NCBI RefSeq assembly: GCF_030272615.1
Contig: NC_081405.1
Location: forward strand, 648,557,420-648,621,419
DNA: 64,000 bases
Source: Cryptomeria japonica
Lineage: Eukaryota > Streptophyta > Pinopsida > Cupressales > Cupressaceae
Reading direction: 5' to 3'
Positions 1 through 11,814 of this stretch are shown here, piece after piece. Numbering within the stretch: the first letter of the stretch is position 1; the number at the start of each line of letters is the position of its first letter. The notes beneath the pieces were generated by a model. The model was not told where the DNA came from. It saw only the letters and a program-made list of their open reading frames with translations, and did no database searches. The position numbers and the translations under genes are program-made.

Positions 1-1572
1 ACCACTAATGGATCTATTTTGTAGGTTGCCTATGAATTCAACTAAACTTTGTGTATTCATTAAATTTTTCTAGGCACATTTCAATTTGGGCTAAAAAATG
101 AACTATCATGTCTTATGTGTATTTGATGATAGGCAAGTATTCTCTCACCTCTCTTAGGTGATCAGAAAGCTAGACTCATCTTTTGCTTTCATTAGTGCAT
201 TTCTTTAGCAGGCCTACCCTCCCAAGGAGTAATAACTGTTAGCCCTTAAGGGCAGTGAGAGGGGAACGACCTAAGTGGGAACGACTAATGCCAAGTAATC
301 CAACCCACTATAAAACAAATATGTTTTTGATGAAAATCAAAGCAATGATAGTGCTCAGGAATATCTCTCCTCTATACCTTTAGGTATATCAAACCTTGGT
401 TTTCAAGGCTGGGAGACCTCTGAAATTGAGTTTATACCTTGATGCACCGAACAAATCCCTTACTAGTGCCAGTTAAAATAGAAGCTACCCGATTCACCTT
501 CGAAAGGGTGATAATCTTTATGTAAGAGAGATAGTAACTCTCCCAAGACACTTGCCATATCGTGTCCCCATTAGCATTTGGAGTTGGATAATACGGCATT
601 GAGAATCCATTGTGTGAGACTCATCGACTGTATTTTGATTAGCTATTGGGTGTGTACCTAAGTCAGCAAGCAAAGGTTTTCATTCTCAGCCAACTTCCTT
701 AGGGTTTAGCATGCTTGGAGTCACTTATCACATCATGTCAAACACTTAAAACTGGAAAACCAAAGTAAAATATCAAAATTTAGTGATCAAAAACTCAAAC
801 AAGCAAACAATTTTTTTATCACTATTCGAATACCTGTCGTACAAGTCAGGATTCTCTATCGTATTACTTGATCTTCTGTCATACGAGTCAAGATTCTATG
901 TCATACAAAATACTTCTTTTCACATGAAATCACTAGTTTGTCATTCTGTAGTATATCTCTTGTCATTTAAGGCTTTATAACCTATCGTATGAAACTCTGC
1001 ATTTGTTAATCCAGAGTTGTGTCCTGCATGCATGTTTCAAATTTGTCATTCCCGCATGATCAATTTGTAGTAAATATAAACACCTATTATATGTTAGTCT
1101 ATGCTTAGATTGTCCACTCGATTTTCTTGGTCAAGTTATCACCCGTCAAAATCAGACTCTAGAAGGTAAACACCTCAAGATTTTCAAGTGCTCACCCTCA
1201 ATAAGTTCAAGATCTAAACACCTCAAAGTGCATTATCACCCCCTTTGATAAACTAATCACTCAAACATGGTTTCTCATTAGGATCAATCATCCTTTATCA
1301 TGAAACTAAAACATTTGGTTAGGATAATTTTGTCCCACATTGTAGGATATATCATTCCTACTGGACTTGGTTCTTATCAAATCATCAACATTGCACTCCT
1401 AAACTAAAGATTGAAAAACTTGCAAACTTTTAAACACTTGAATTCTCTTTTAGTGTCATATCACTCTATTGCCTTGAAATTGACTATTGAACACTTACCC
1501 AAAACAACCTTTTGGATAATCGAATCCTACACAAAATAACACATTTGTATGCTCGTTCTAACTAGAGCTCAG
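1..1572 (+). other. gypsy-1 5' leader, non-coding
   Basis: No coding signal is seen. The stretch lies between the missing 5' LTR and the first gag codons. Tat elements are known for long leaders. It does not resemble the 3' LTR at 15110-16092, so it is internal leader sequence and not LTR. Short open frames here (for example 783-980) have no recognisable content. Confidence 0.55.
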
Positions 1573-3530
1573 AAATGAAGGATCATAGAGACTCAAATTG
1601 AAACATTAAAAACATTCAAAGAGCATATAAACATGGAACATGAAGATGAAATACAAGTTGAAGAAGAAATAACAAAACAAAACATTAGAGACATCAAGAA
1701 AGATCCCCAATTCGACAAGTTTATGCAAAAATTGTTGGAGGAAGAAAAATAAAAATACTTTCTAATGCTAGACAAATACGGTGCTACACTTCCCCAAGAT
1801 TTTGATGTGAATAAATTGATACAAAAGAAAAGTGATCCTCCCCCTAATAATGAACAATATGAGGACATCTTTGGTCTCCACATGAATGACACATCGATTC
1901 CTAATAACACTAGAACTAATGAAGAAACCAACATACCTAGAAGAGATGAAGTAGAAATCTTAAATAACATTCAATTCAATGGGGATACAAGAAGAACTAG
2001 AGATGAAATAAGAAGAGATACCAATTCTCCTAGAATGCAAAATCATGGTCATGCAAGAACAAATCTTGTTGATAATCTTATCATGACTCTCACACAACAA
2101 CTACAAGAAATGCAAACATAAATCCAAGAGATGCAAAGAGGAAATGTTAGAAGATACTCACTTCAAGAAATCCGTCCTTATCCTTTCAATAGAAATCTAA
2201 ACATGATACCATTTCCTATAGGTTTTGAAACTCTGAAATACAAAAAATATGATGGAAGTACTAACCCTTAATATCATATATGAGAATTTTGCACAATGAG
2301 TATGGAGTTTGCACATGAGGATACCTACTTAATGAGACTATTTCTGAAAAGATTAACTAGACTAGCTATGGAATGGTTCTCCAAACTTACTCCTGGAATC
2401 AGATCATTTTTAGAGTTGGTGGATAAGTTTGTTTCACAATACTCCTACAACATACAACATGAAGTAACAATGCTAGACCTATGTAACACTAAAAAAAAAG
2501 TGGAGAACCCTTCATGACATTCTTACAATGATGGAGATGCCTAGCATCACGGTATCCTTGTACATTGCCAGAGTACGAAAAAATGGATATATTCATTGAC
2601 AACTTAAATGATCAAATGACTTATTACTTTAAAATGCAAGGAAATCAAAGCTTTGGAAAAATGGTTGACAATGGAATCAGAATGGAAGAAACCATGATAA
2701 AGAAGGGTGAGTTGAAAATATACAAAGAAGGAGTCCATCCTCCTAACAACAACAATAACAACAATCACAATGATAAGCCAATGTTTTGGAATAGAAATCG
2801 AAATATCGTCAATGATGGAATAGTAGATAACAACAATGTGAAACCAAAGCAACCAATTTTCAATTTATCTACTCACTGAGCAACAACACAACAAAACAAC
2901 AATCACCAAAGAGAAACTAGCAAAACTTTCTTTCGAAGACAATTCACAAACATTGGTGAACCCCTTGGATCAGCACTAAAGACACTTCTTGCAAACAAAT
3001 TGATCACTTTACCAGAAGAAAGCAATTATGAACCTCAAATCAAACCACCTTGGTGGAATGATAATCAGTATTGTGATTTCCATCGAAACAAGGGACATCT
3101 CACAGATAATTGTCAAAAGTTGAAACATGTCATACAAGACTTAATTGACAATGGTGTAATAACTATGGATGGACATACAACAAAGGAATCTCATACTGCC
3201 TTTAAAACTCCGCTTCCAAACTATGAGAAAGGTTAGTCATCAACAACAAACAATGGTAAGGGTAAAGCAAAGGTAAACTATGCTCATACATATGACAATG
3301 TGGTGAATGTGATTGTAGTTAAAGAAAAACAAAATCAAGAACATGCTCAGGCTATCACAAGAAGCAAAGATAAAGTTGTTTTGTCAGGTCCTACAACAAA
3401 CACATCATCCACTATAGAAAAACAATACAATCTAGTGGAACAATTGCAGAAAACACCCTCACAAATATCTATCTTGGAGCTTTTAAAAATTTCACCTACA
3501 CATAAAGAAATTCTTGAATGAGCATTAGTA
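1573..3530 (+). pseudogene. gag: gypsy-1 gag (capsid and zinc knuckle), broken
   Basis: Gag packages the element RNA. The capsid-like part reads from about 2200 to 2720 and includes the motif MEFAHEDTYLMRLF (2305-2346) typical of plant gypsy gag. An Asn-rich linker follows at 2744-2775. The knuckle C-D-F-H-R-N-K-G-H-L-T-D-N-C (about 3072-3113) has spacing CX2HX4HX4C. Stops include TAA at 1750, 2119 and 2268, TGA at 2280 and TAG at 3235. The frame moves from frame 1 to frame 3 near an A-run at 2491-2500, then back to frame 1 before the protease. The ATG at 1573 is the first plausible start, but a stop follows soon after it, so the true start is uncertain. Confidence 0.78.
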
Positions 3531-4356
3531 GATACAACCTATCCAGAGATATTGATATAGATAAATTCCAAACCATGGTGGGATACCTCACAACCCCTCA
3601 TTGCTTATCATTCACTAACAAAAAGATGACATGTCTTTGCAACACCCTCACATTGCTCCCTTGCATATTGAAGTCCTCATCCACAAAACAAAAGTCAAGT
3701 GTGTTCTAATAGATGGTGGAGCTGGCCTAAATATTTGCTCATTGAGTCTTGTTCATGCCTTAGGATATTCAGAAGATGCAGTTGATATTTGAAAAAGGAT
3801 CACTATAAAATCCTATGATGAAGAAGAATGTTCCTCCAAGGGAATTGTGATACTACCAATCAGAGTAGGACCTTTACAAAAAGACACAGCATGCCAAGTT
3901 CTAGACTTGGACCTATCATATAATATGCTCCTAGGGAGAACATGGATACATGACTTGCAACCGGTCCCATCAACTTATCATGAATGTGTCAAATTTTTGT
4001 ACGAAGGACAAGAAATCACAATATCTACAAATGCAAATCCATTTCAATATTGTAGCAATCTAAAAATGGGTCAAGAAGTAATTGTTCCACATAACAGGGA
4101 AGCAACATCTTCGAACACACAATCCAAGGAAAAATCATTTGCATCTAATCTGTCAAGTATGGAAAAACAAATGCAACTAAGAGATCAAGGGAATAGAGAA
4201 TATTCAATATCACAATTACCACTTTCTCCTAAATACTTGGGAAAACCATTAAACTCTAAACAAAAGCCAATTGTGAAGCATCTTCCAATATTTGATGGAG
4301 CATTCATTAGTGTTGGAACCTTATCAGAGGAGAAAAAAGACAAAGATATGCTATAG
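3531..4356 (+). pseudogene. gypsy-1 aspartic protease
   Basis: Retroelement aspartic protease that would process the polyprotein. The active-site loop reads V-L-I-D-G-G-A-G-L-N-I with the catalytic Asp at 3712-3714. The D-G-G form in place of D-S/T-G is usual in Tat and Athila plant elements. The downstream motif Y-N-M-L-L-G-R-T-W-I (about 3919-3948) matches the conserved LLGR-W block of these proteases. A TGA at 3790 follows the active site. The region returns to frame 1 here and stays in frame 1 to the integrase. It lies directly after gag and before the spacer. Confidence 0.75.
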
Positions 4357-5676
4357 TGGCTATACAAAGATGAAGAAGTTCAACAAAAGGTCAACAATGT
4401 CATAATACCTATAGAAAAATATAGAAAAGGATTCAACATTCTCAGAAGAATGGGATACACTAGAATAGGTCCTATAGGAAAAAGAAAAGAAGGTATCTAA
4501 GAACCTATTCAGCCTCATACTCAGCAGACTATAGACAAAACATGTTTAGGATATGGACAAATCACCCTACCGGAAGACACATCTTTTAGTCAACAATAAG
4601 AGGAATATGAAAACAAACAAGAACAACTAGCAATTGAAAGGGAAGAAAAATCTTCTCAGCAACAAGCACAAGCAAACACAAAATGGAAAAAGAAGCAAGC
4701 TTCAAATCAACAACAAAAACAAACTAAAAACATCTCTCAAGCATCATTAAATCTCAATCAAAATAAGAAAGAAGTTAATATAAGTCCAGGAGAACTCATA
4801 GAAAAGTTGAGAAAACTCAATCTCAGTCCTGAAGAGGTTGAATATGAAAGAAGGAAAAGTATAGCCAGAAAAGCAGAAGAAATGTTATATGACCAAATCT
4901 GTAGACTACAAGCTGCAAGTGATTCAAATTCTAATGAATGGGAATGAGATTCATATCACTCTGAAGAATCAGTTGAAGAAAAATGTGTTGAAGGAGATAT
5001 AGAAGTTGATATAGTTCACATGTATGCAGGACAAATGTTAGGAACTAGTTCACTTGAATTAGAATCACATTTGGCTAACTTGGACTTAACCGAGGATGAT
5101 CAAGAACTTCTTACTTGAGATCATTCTAATGAGAGTACCATTCTATACATCAACACACATATTGAAAACTTTGAGACATCCATCATGACCCTTGAAACCC
5201 TCAAAACATCCCAACCTGAAGATCCCTTACCTCTAATCCACCTCAAACTTATCGATTGGGAAAATGAAGGACATACTGCCATTGATACCTTTCCAAATGA
5301 ACATGCCATATCTGTATATCTTAATGCAATCGAACTTGTAACAACTCTCACTAGGAATGTCAGCAATGCATCTTCCAGTCAAGTGGGTGCCAAATCTCCT
5401 AGTTGCAAAAGTGAAAATAAAGAAAATAATATCAGGTCTAATGCTAAAAACCATTTATTGGCAACATTAGACTCAGAAAAAGTAAAAAAAAAGGATGCAT
5501 CTAATAGTGAAAACCTCCTCGAGGCACCAGAAGATGGGATATTTGACACTTTACCTGAGCATTATCAAGAAAGGTCATCCATTTTGATCGAACCAACAAA
5601 GGCAGTTAACATTGGCACAACAGAGCAACCAAAGATTCTTCATCCAACAACATCTCTATTAGAGGTAGAAATGCAA
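4357..5676 (+). pseudogene. gypsy-1 protease-RT spacer with G-patch-like segment
   Basis: About 440 codons link protease and RT in the same frame, with stops at 4357 (TAG), 4498 (TAA), 4600 (TAA), 4945 (TGA) and 5116 (TGA). A glycine-rich stretch at about 4426-4560 reads like a G-patch: aromatic-rich start, M-G-Y, two further glycines, I-G-K-R, then G-L/I-G-Y further on. G-patch-like segments at this place are known in plant gypsy elements and in some retroviral proteases. The rest (4600-5676) is Gln-, Lys- and Glu-rich and unlike any domain I recognise. Confidence 0.55.
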
Positions 5677-6945
5677 TAATGTATGGAATTCTTCAAATGA
5701 AGGAAAATCAATTTTTCTTGGTCATATGTAGACATGCCAGGGTTAGATCTAGAGCTTATTATGCATCACTTGAATGTTAGTCTAGGAGCCAAACCAGTAA
5801 AATAGAAGTTAAGGAAAATGCATCCTCATATCGCTCTTCTAGTCAAGGCAGAGATAAAGAAATTATTAGATGTAGGATTCATCAGACCTATAGCTTATCG
5901 TCAATGGGTATCCAACATTGTTCTTGTCTCAAAACTAGATAAAAGCATCAAAATATGCACAGACTTCAGAGATCTCAATAACGCATGTCCAAAGGATGAC
6001 TTTCCTTTACCTAACATCGACATCATTGTAGATTTAACTGTGGGACACTTCATGTTTTCTCTAATGGATTGTTTCTCTGGATACAATCAGATCAAAATAG
6101 CACCCGAAGATCAAGAAAAACCTGCTTCCACATGCCCATGGGGTACTTTCTGTTGGAATGTCATGCCTTTTGGATTAAAGAACGCAGGTACTACATATCA
6201 AAGAGCTATGACAACTATATTTCATGACATGATGCATACATTCATGGAAGACTATGTGGATGACATATTAGCTAAATCATACAATAGAGAAGAGCATATA
6301 GAGATATTGGAAAAGATCTTTGAAAGGTTAGAACAATACAAGCTAAGGCTAAATCCTAAGAAATGTGTCTTTGGTGTTACTTTAGGAAAGCTATTGTGAT
6401 ACATTGTTTCAACAAGACGTATCGAAGTAGATCCAACTAAGGTAAAAGCAATCATGGAAATGGGATCTTCCAAGAATATCAATCAACTAAGATAACTACA
6501 AGGAAGACTCCAGTCAATCAGAAGATTTGGGGCTCAATTAGTAGAAAAATCTAACCAATTTACTCACCTATTGCACACACATGTTAATTTCTAATGGGTC
6601 CATCAATGTGAAGAAGCATTGAACAAGATCAAGGCATATATCATGCAACCACGTGTTCTAATATCACTAATTATAGGAAAATCATTATTACTCTATGTAT
6701 CAACCACTGAAGCATCATTGGGAGTTTTGCTCGCACAATAGGATAAGGAAGGAAAAGAGTGAGCCATCTACTATATTAGTAGAACACTAGTGGGATACGA
6801 GGTTAACTATTCATCAACAACAAAAGCATACTTGGCAGTAGTTTTTACTTCTCAAAAACTACGACACTATCTACTATATCACTCCATCAAGTTGATAGCT
6901 AAAATCAATCCTTTGAAATATTTGCTTAGAAAATCCACATTGACA
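5677..6945 (+). pseudogene. gypsy-1 reverse transcriptase and first RNase H
   Basis: RT begins around 5740. It shows the expected blocks: R-D-L-N-N-A-C-P-K-D-D-F-P-L-P at 5968-6012, the S-G-Y-N-Q-I stretch near 6077-6095, M-P-F-G-L-K-N-A near 6163-6186 and catalytic Y-V-D-D at 6253-6264. The classical RNase H (about 6640-6945) keeps the Y-I-S-R and Y-S-S-T-T-K-A-Y-L-A segments. In-frame stops: 5677, 5698, 5803, 6397, 6493, 6592, 6739, 6760 and 6949. Most fit C-to-T change of CAA, CAG or CGA. The stop at 6397 sits where a glycine is usual and would need another change. Confidence 0.88.
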
Positions 6946-6951
6946 GGATGA

Positions 6952-7347
6952 CTAGCAAAATGGATCATGATTCTAAGCAAGTTTGATATCAAATATGTTG
7001 ACAAAAAAGCTATCAAAGGACAAGTCATCGCAGATCAACTAGCAGAGACACCACTTCAAGATGACCATCCTCTACAGATTGAGTTTCCCAATGCTGATAT
7101 CCTAACAGTCACAACAAAAGCATGGCAACTATACTTTGATGGTTCATATACACAACATGGATCAGGAGCAGGAATTCTATTCATCACGCCACAAGGGCAT
7201 GCAATCCCAAAAGCATACAAATTAATCTTTCTGTGTACAAACAATATAGCAGAGTATGAAGCATTGGCAACAGGTATCAAAATGGATGTAGAATGGAACA
7301 TTAAACAACTTCAAGTCTTTGGAGACTCTCAGCTTGTCATTAATTAA
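6952..7347 (+). pseudogene. gypsy-1 second (archaeal-type) RNase H
   Basis: A second RNase H domain directly follows the first. Catalytic positions are visible: Asp in F-D-G-S (7138), Glu in A-E-Y-E-A-L (7252) and Asp in F-G-D-S-Q (7324). This layout, RT then RNase H then a second RNase H of archaeal type, is established for the Tat lineage of plant gypsy elements and is the main reason for that assignment. The 126-codon frame ends at TAA 7345; the following linker to integrase has further stops. Confidence 0.8.
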
Positions 7348-8872
7348 ATCAATGATGACTATCAAACAAAAGATAACAAACTCATGCCTTACAAAAAGAT
7401 AGTGGATGATTTCAAGAAGTACTTTATAGAAATAACTTTTGAATAGATTCCAAGAAATGACAACAAAGCAACAAATGCCATGGCTACACTTGCTTCTCTA
7501 TTACAGACATAAGAAAATCAACAATGTTATGAATTCCTGGTTAAAGAGTTGTTTCATCCCGCCTTTAATTGTCCTGATTCCCAAACCATCTATCAACTTA
7601 TTGGACATGATTCCTCCCGCTATGGCCAAACTTAGACATACCTGAAAGATAACATCTTACCTCCCGACTTATCAAAATACCAAAAGAGAAACTTTATTCA
7701 CCAATCCTCTCATTATACTCTCATCGCGGATACCTTGTTTAAATGAGGTCTAGATGGTACTCTCTTAAGATGTCTTGAACAAGAAGAATCTGAGAAGGCC
7801 TTACAAGAAGTCCATAATGGCATTTGTGGCACTCATTCAAGTGGTCTTACCCTTTCGAAAAAACTCATACGCTTGGGCTATTATTGGCCGACTATGGAAC
7901 AAGATTCTTTTAAAATAGCAAAAACATGCAAACAATGTCAAATCCATGGGAACTTGATCCATGCACCAGCACAAGAACTTCATGCTTTAGCAACATCTTG
8001 GCCTTTTTGTCAATGGGGTCTGGATGTGGTAGGAAAGATAAATCCTTCTTCATCAAATGGACACAAATTCATCCTTGTAGCTACAAAATATTTCACAAAA
8101 TGGATTGAGGCAGTACCTCTCATAAATATCTCAGAAAAACAAATTGTTGCATTTATCTTGAATTACATCATCTATCATTATGGAATACCAATGACCATTA
8201 TCACTGATAATGGGTGACCATTCAAGAATCAAGACGTACAAGAGCCATGTGAGAAGTTAAAAATCTAGCATAGATTCTCCACACCACATTACCCATTGGG
8301 AAATGGGTAGGCAGAAGATAAAACAAAACAATTCTGAAAATCCTCAAAAAGACAGTGAACGATGCTGGAAGAGATTGGCATATTCAATTAAACCCTTCTC
8401 TCTGGGATTACCACACCAGTATCCGCACACTGACAGGTGCCACACATTTCTCTCTTGTATATGGATTAGAAGCCATATTGCCAATCGAAGTAGAGATACC
8501 CTCTCTAAGTGTATCACTAAAAGGCCTGATCCCAGATGAAGAACAAAGAGTATCTAGACTGCAAGAGTTAGAACTGATCCATGAATGAAGACAAAATGCT
8601 TTTGATCATTTAAAGGTATATCAACAAAGAATGTGTTGGAGCTATAATCACAAGTTTACACCTTGAATCTTTAAAGTGGGAGAACTAATGCTAAAGGAAA
8701 ATCCACGCAACCAAGCAGATCGAGAAAAGAAAGGAAAATTTGAACCAAACTGGTTAGGTCCGTTTGTGGTCACAATAGTATTTGGATCGGGAGCATATCA
8801 AATATCAACATAGGATGGTGATCAACTTGAAGAACCCATCAATAGCATGCACCTAAATAAATTCTATGTCTA
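7348..8872 (+). pseudogene. gypsy-1 integrase
   Basis: The zinc-binding HHCC region runs about 7807-7940 (H-N-G, G-T-H, C-K-Q-C). The catalytic triad is visible: Asp at 8023 (W-G-L-D-V), Asp at 8206 (I-T-D-N-G) and Glu at 8314, with 35 residues between the last two, so D,D35E. Stops lie at 7345, 7444, 7510, 7633, 7744, 8215, 8266 and 8308. A frameshift just after 8314 moves the C-terminal half to frame 3 (8355-8588 open). The final part has the usual N-W-L-G-P-F-V-V segment near 8743 and ends near 8872. Confidence 0.85.
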
Positions 8873-9108
8873 AAAAATCAAAAAAATAAAAAATAGTGAA
8901 AAATCAGAAAAAATAAAAAACAGTGAAAAATCAAATATCAGAAAAAGTGCAATAAAAACAGATGGTGAAAACCTAGTAAATAGGTGCTATCTGTCTGCTA
9001 GCTCTTCCATCTATTAGTTCTTGCATTTTTCCACTTGCATTCACATTTCATTAGCGCTATCCATATCCATCATAAGCATTTGTACATATGCAGGCATCAA
9101 AGTTGCTC

Positions 9109-9194
9109 TCTTGCCATGGTTTGGATCATTGGATATATCATAACGACTTTGTTTCTTGCCATGGTTTGGATCATTGGATATATCATAATGACTT
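9109..9194 (+). repeat. 45-bp tandem duplication
   Basis: Two nearly identical units starting TCTTGCCATGGTTTGGATCA at 9109 and 9154, within the gypsy-1 3' untranslated region. A recent slippage duplication is likely. Confidence 0.9.
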
Positions 9195-10154
9195 CATTTC
9201 TAGGCTTGGGGCAAAATCCTACACTTAGCTGAGGGTAAACTCTTGATCATTTTGAGCTTAATCAAACAAGTAGAACAATAGTTAGACAACTCTTATCAAG
9301 CGAAAATTGAGACACATCCAACGTTGAACATGAGATCAAACTATCAACTATCAAGCTATCACAAAGTTGATCTAAGAATATCACACACTTTTCAGTGGAT
9401 AATATTTTTTTGGATAATGATTTTAACATGATTGTTCAATTTTTCTATATTGCTTTTCGCTATCATGATTTCTGAGTGACTCCAAGATGTCTTTGACTAG
9501 AGGAACAAGGAAGAAACATGATATTTTTCTTGTCTGTTGTCTGAAAATTAATCATTAATATGTGCAAATTTGTCTCGTGACATGATCACTAGAGTATCAT
9601 TGAAGATATTTCTGATTTGTGTATTGAAATGATTAATACTACCTGTTTTATGCAAACAACACTCGAGTCATCTCGGTTCAATTATACCTCAATGCTTGTG
9701 TTAACTTGCTATATCAAAATCCAGGAACATAGTGATCAGGTCATCATGGTTTAATTATACCATCGATGTATGCACTCACTTCCCATATTTGAAAAGCTCA
9801 ATGATGATAAAAATGCAAAATAATCCAGTGACTGGTCAGGTTGTAGCTTTGCATCTCATTGCATTTTATCTTGCATTTAATTCTTGCATGGGATCGTAAA
9901 ATCTCCTTTTATCCAAGGTTAAATTGATCGCAGGAATCATCAAAGTATCATCACAAGTATACACAATCAAAATGATGACTCATATCTCTTCAGATATTAT
10001 CGACCTAGCCCAAATCTTATGCTATCTCTCTCTCAACAAAATCAACAATCAGCATATCCAAATATTTCTACAACTTGATATCAACAAAACGTCAGTTCTT
10101 TATCTAATCAATCTTATCAAATCAAATCAATCGATCAAACCTAATTGATTTTGA

Positions 10155-10296
10155 ATCATGTCTTATACAGAATGTGTACTTCTTGAAACCAGATGTTCTG
10201 ATCATGTCTTATATAGGATGAATCCTTCCTGAAACTAGATGCTTTGATCATCGTTGTCTTATACAGGATGAATTCTTCCTGAAACCAGACTGAATC
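10155..10296 (+). repeat. About 46-bp tandem repeat, three units
   Basis: Units start at 10155, 10201 and 10247 with ATCATGTCTTATA-like heads and share a CTTCCTGAAAC core. The third unit carries a few extra bases. It sits in the gypsy-1 3' untranslated region. Confidence 0.8.
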
Positions 10297-10481
10297 TCAA
10301 TCTTATCAATCTAATCAATCAAGATTTTTCAATCTTACCAATCTAAGCAATCAAGCTAATCAAAGAACTTGCACTTTCATCAAAACCATAGTGGCAAAGA
10401 TCAAATCAAATCTATCAGGATATCAATCTCGCAAAAACTCCAAAGATCAATTATCTCAATTGATCTCCCGAGGGGGCATCA

Positions 10482-10934
10482 TGTGAGATTTTGCCAAGAT
10501 CAAGAGCTCAATAAAATGTATAAAATAGAGACATAATATAGGATAAGAATAAACTGTATTCTCATCAATAGAAAAATGATCAATAATATCAAATTACATA
10601 CAATGTAGATGAGCCTGTTTATATAGGCAAGGCTAGGGATATGTGAGCACACAAACATGACATGTGGCTTAATAAGAAACAAGGGTAGGTAGGAAATAGG
10701 TGTGGGTAGGTAGGAGAAATAATATAATAGTCCACATGAGGTGGATCAGCCACTGAATGTGGAGTGTAACAAAAAGATCAACACCTCAAAAGGTGGAATT
10801 TCTCCTACACACACTATCCGAATGTGGCACAAACACCCGAGTGTCTCATACCCAAACTACTATGAAATGCATTTCCTAAGTAAACTTAAGTAAAGTGTAA
10901 TAATATCCATGATGAATAATTATTTACACCAACA
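10482..10934 (-). repeat. C1a 3' LTR
   Basis: 453 bp, bounded TG...CA. A TATA-like motif (CTATATAAAC in element sense) lies around 10616-10625. It differs from the partner LTR at roughly 20 sites by eye, so the insertion is not very recent. Confidence 0.92.
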
Positions 10935-11154
10935 CCCCCCCTTAAGTGCAACTTAGGGGAATGCACTTAAGTCTACAATGCAACTAAGCAATGCAAGATG
11001 GGTCACGGCTACTAGGCCATGTTAGGTACCCATGTATAAATGAAAATGCATGAAAACCAATGCAATGAAATCTCTCACAAAGTGGGGAAAGAGAGAAAAA
11101 CCCAATGGGAAAAAACCCTCCCCCAAAAGAGAGATGAAAACATACAAAGAACTC

Positions 11155-11814
11155 TCATAGAAGAATGTGAGGAACAAAACCCCATGTGAGGAAAATGTCC
11201 CCCCCATATGAGAGAAGAAGAGAAGCTAGGAAGCCCCCCCTCAATGTGGAATCTACACCAATGATAGAAGCTCGATGTATGAAGAAACTGCTCCACGAAC
11301 GTCGAACAACATTCCTCCCCTTAGGAAGAAACAAAACCAAAGGTGGATCAATGAAGTCTCCCCAATCATGAAGAGAAGATGTATGAAGAAAACTCATGAT
11401 GAAAGGAATCTCTGAAAACTGCTCAAGTGTCCCCATGTCGATGCTAAAAGATACCCCCTCCAAAGGTGGTAAACTATGCCACACTGCTGAAAAAGGCACT
11501 CCAAGATCTAGTGGAGATGGATGTAGAACATGTCCCAAAGACTCACACGTCTCCTCAAAAAATAAAGAGACCTCCTCCAACTGTTGTACACAAGTATCCA
11601 CAATCATGTCAACCTTGAAAGAATGATCATGTAGAAAATGAACAAGAGGGTCAGAGTGTTCCCTCGCAACAATCAAAGAAGGATCATCTTCATCAAAGAG
11701 AAGATGAATATCATCAATGATGTCTCCCAAATCTGCAATGTAGGATTCCACAAACAAACCTGCAATGTCTGTCAAGTAATCATCCCATGAATCCGAAGCT
11801 GGAAGACAATGAAT
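11155..11814 (-). pseudogene. C1a acidic downstream frame after amber codon (unknown)
   Basis: An open frame of about 205 codons in the same reading frame as gag-protease, separated from it by one TAG (11815-11817). It is rich in Asp and Glu (for example I-D-D-I-H-L-L-F-D-E-D-D) and then in Phe, Ser and Leu. It sits where integrase and RT would be in an autonomous copia, and I recognise no domain. The same frame, with the same TAG in front, is in C1b (31267-31719), and its tail is present in C1c (38921-39196). It may be a readthrough extension of gag, or relict sequence that stays open by chance. Confidence 0.5.

Larger units (their letters stand above)
8873..10481 (+). other. gypsy-1 3' untranslated region, first part
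   Basis: There is no coding signal between the integrase end and the C1a insertion. It holds two tandem repeats (9109-9194 and 10155-10296) and A-rich text at 8880-8960. A purine-rich run (10468-10476) lies just before the C1a insertion and resembles a second polypurine tract. The region resumes at 14985-15109 after C1a. Confidence 0.6.

Noticed and set aside
783-980. 65-codon frame in gypsy-1 leader
   Set aside because: Low-complexity Ser/Leu/Tyr content, no domain, lies in non-coding leader.
10463-10481. Purine-rich CGAGGGGGC run as the gypsy-1 LTR border
   Set aside because: The real 3' LTR start is at 15110 with its own purine tract; the sequence after this run is C1a, bounded by its own LTRs.
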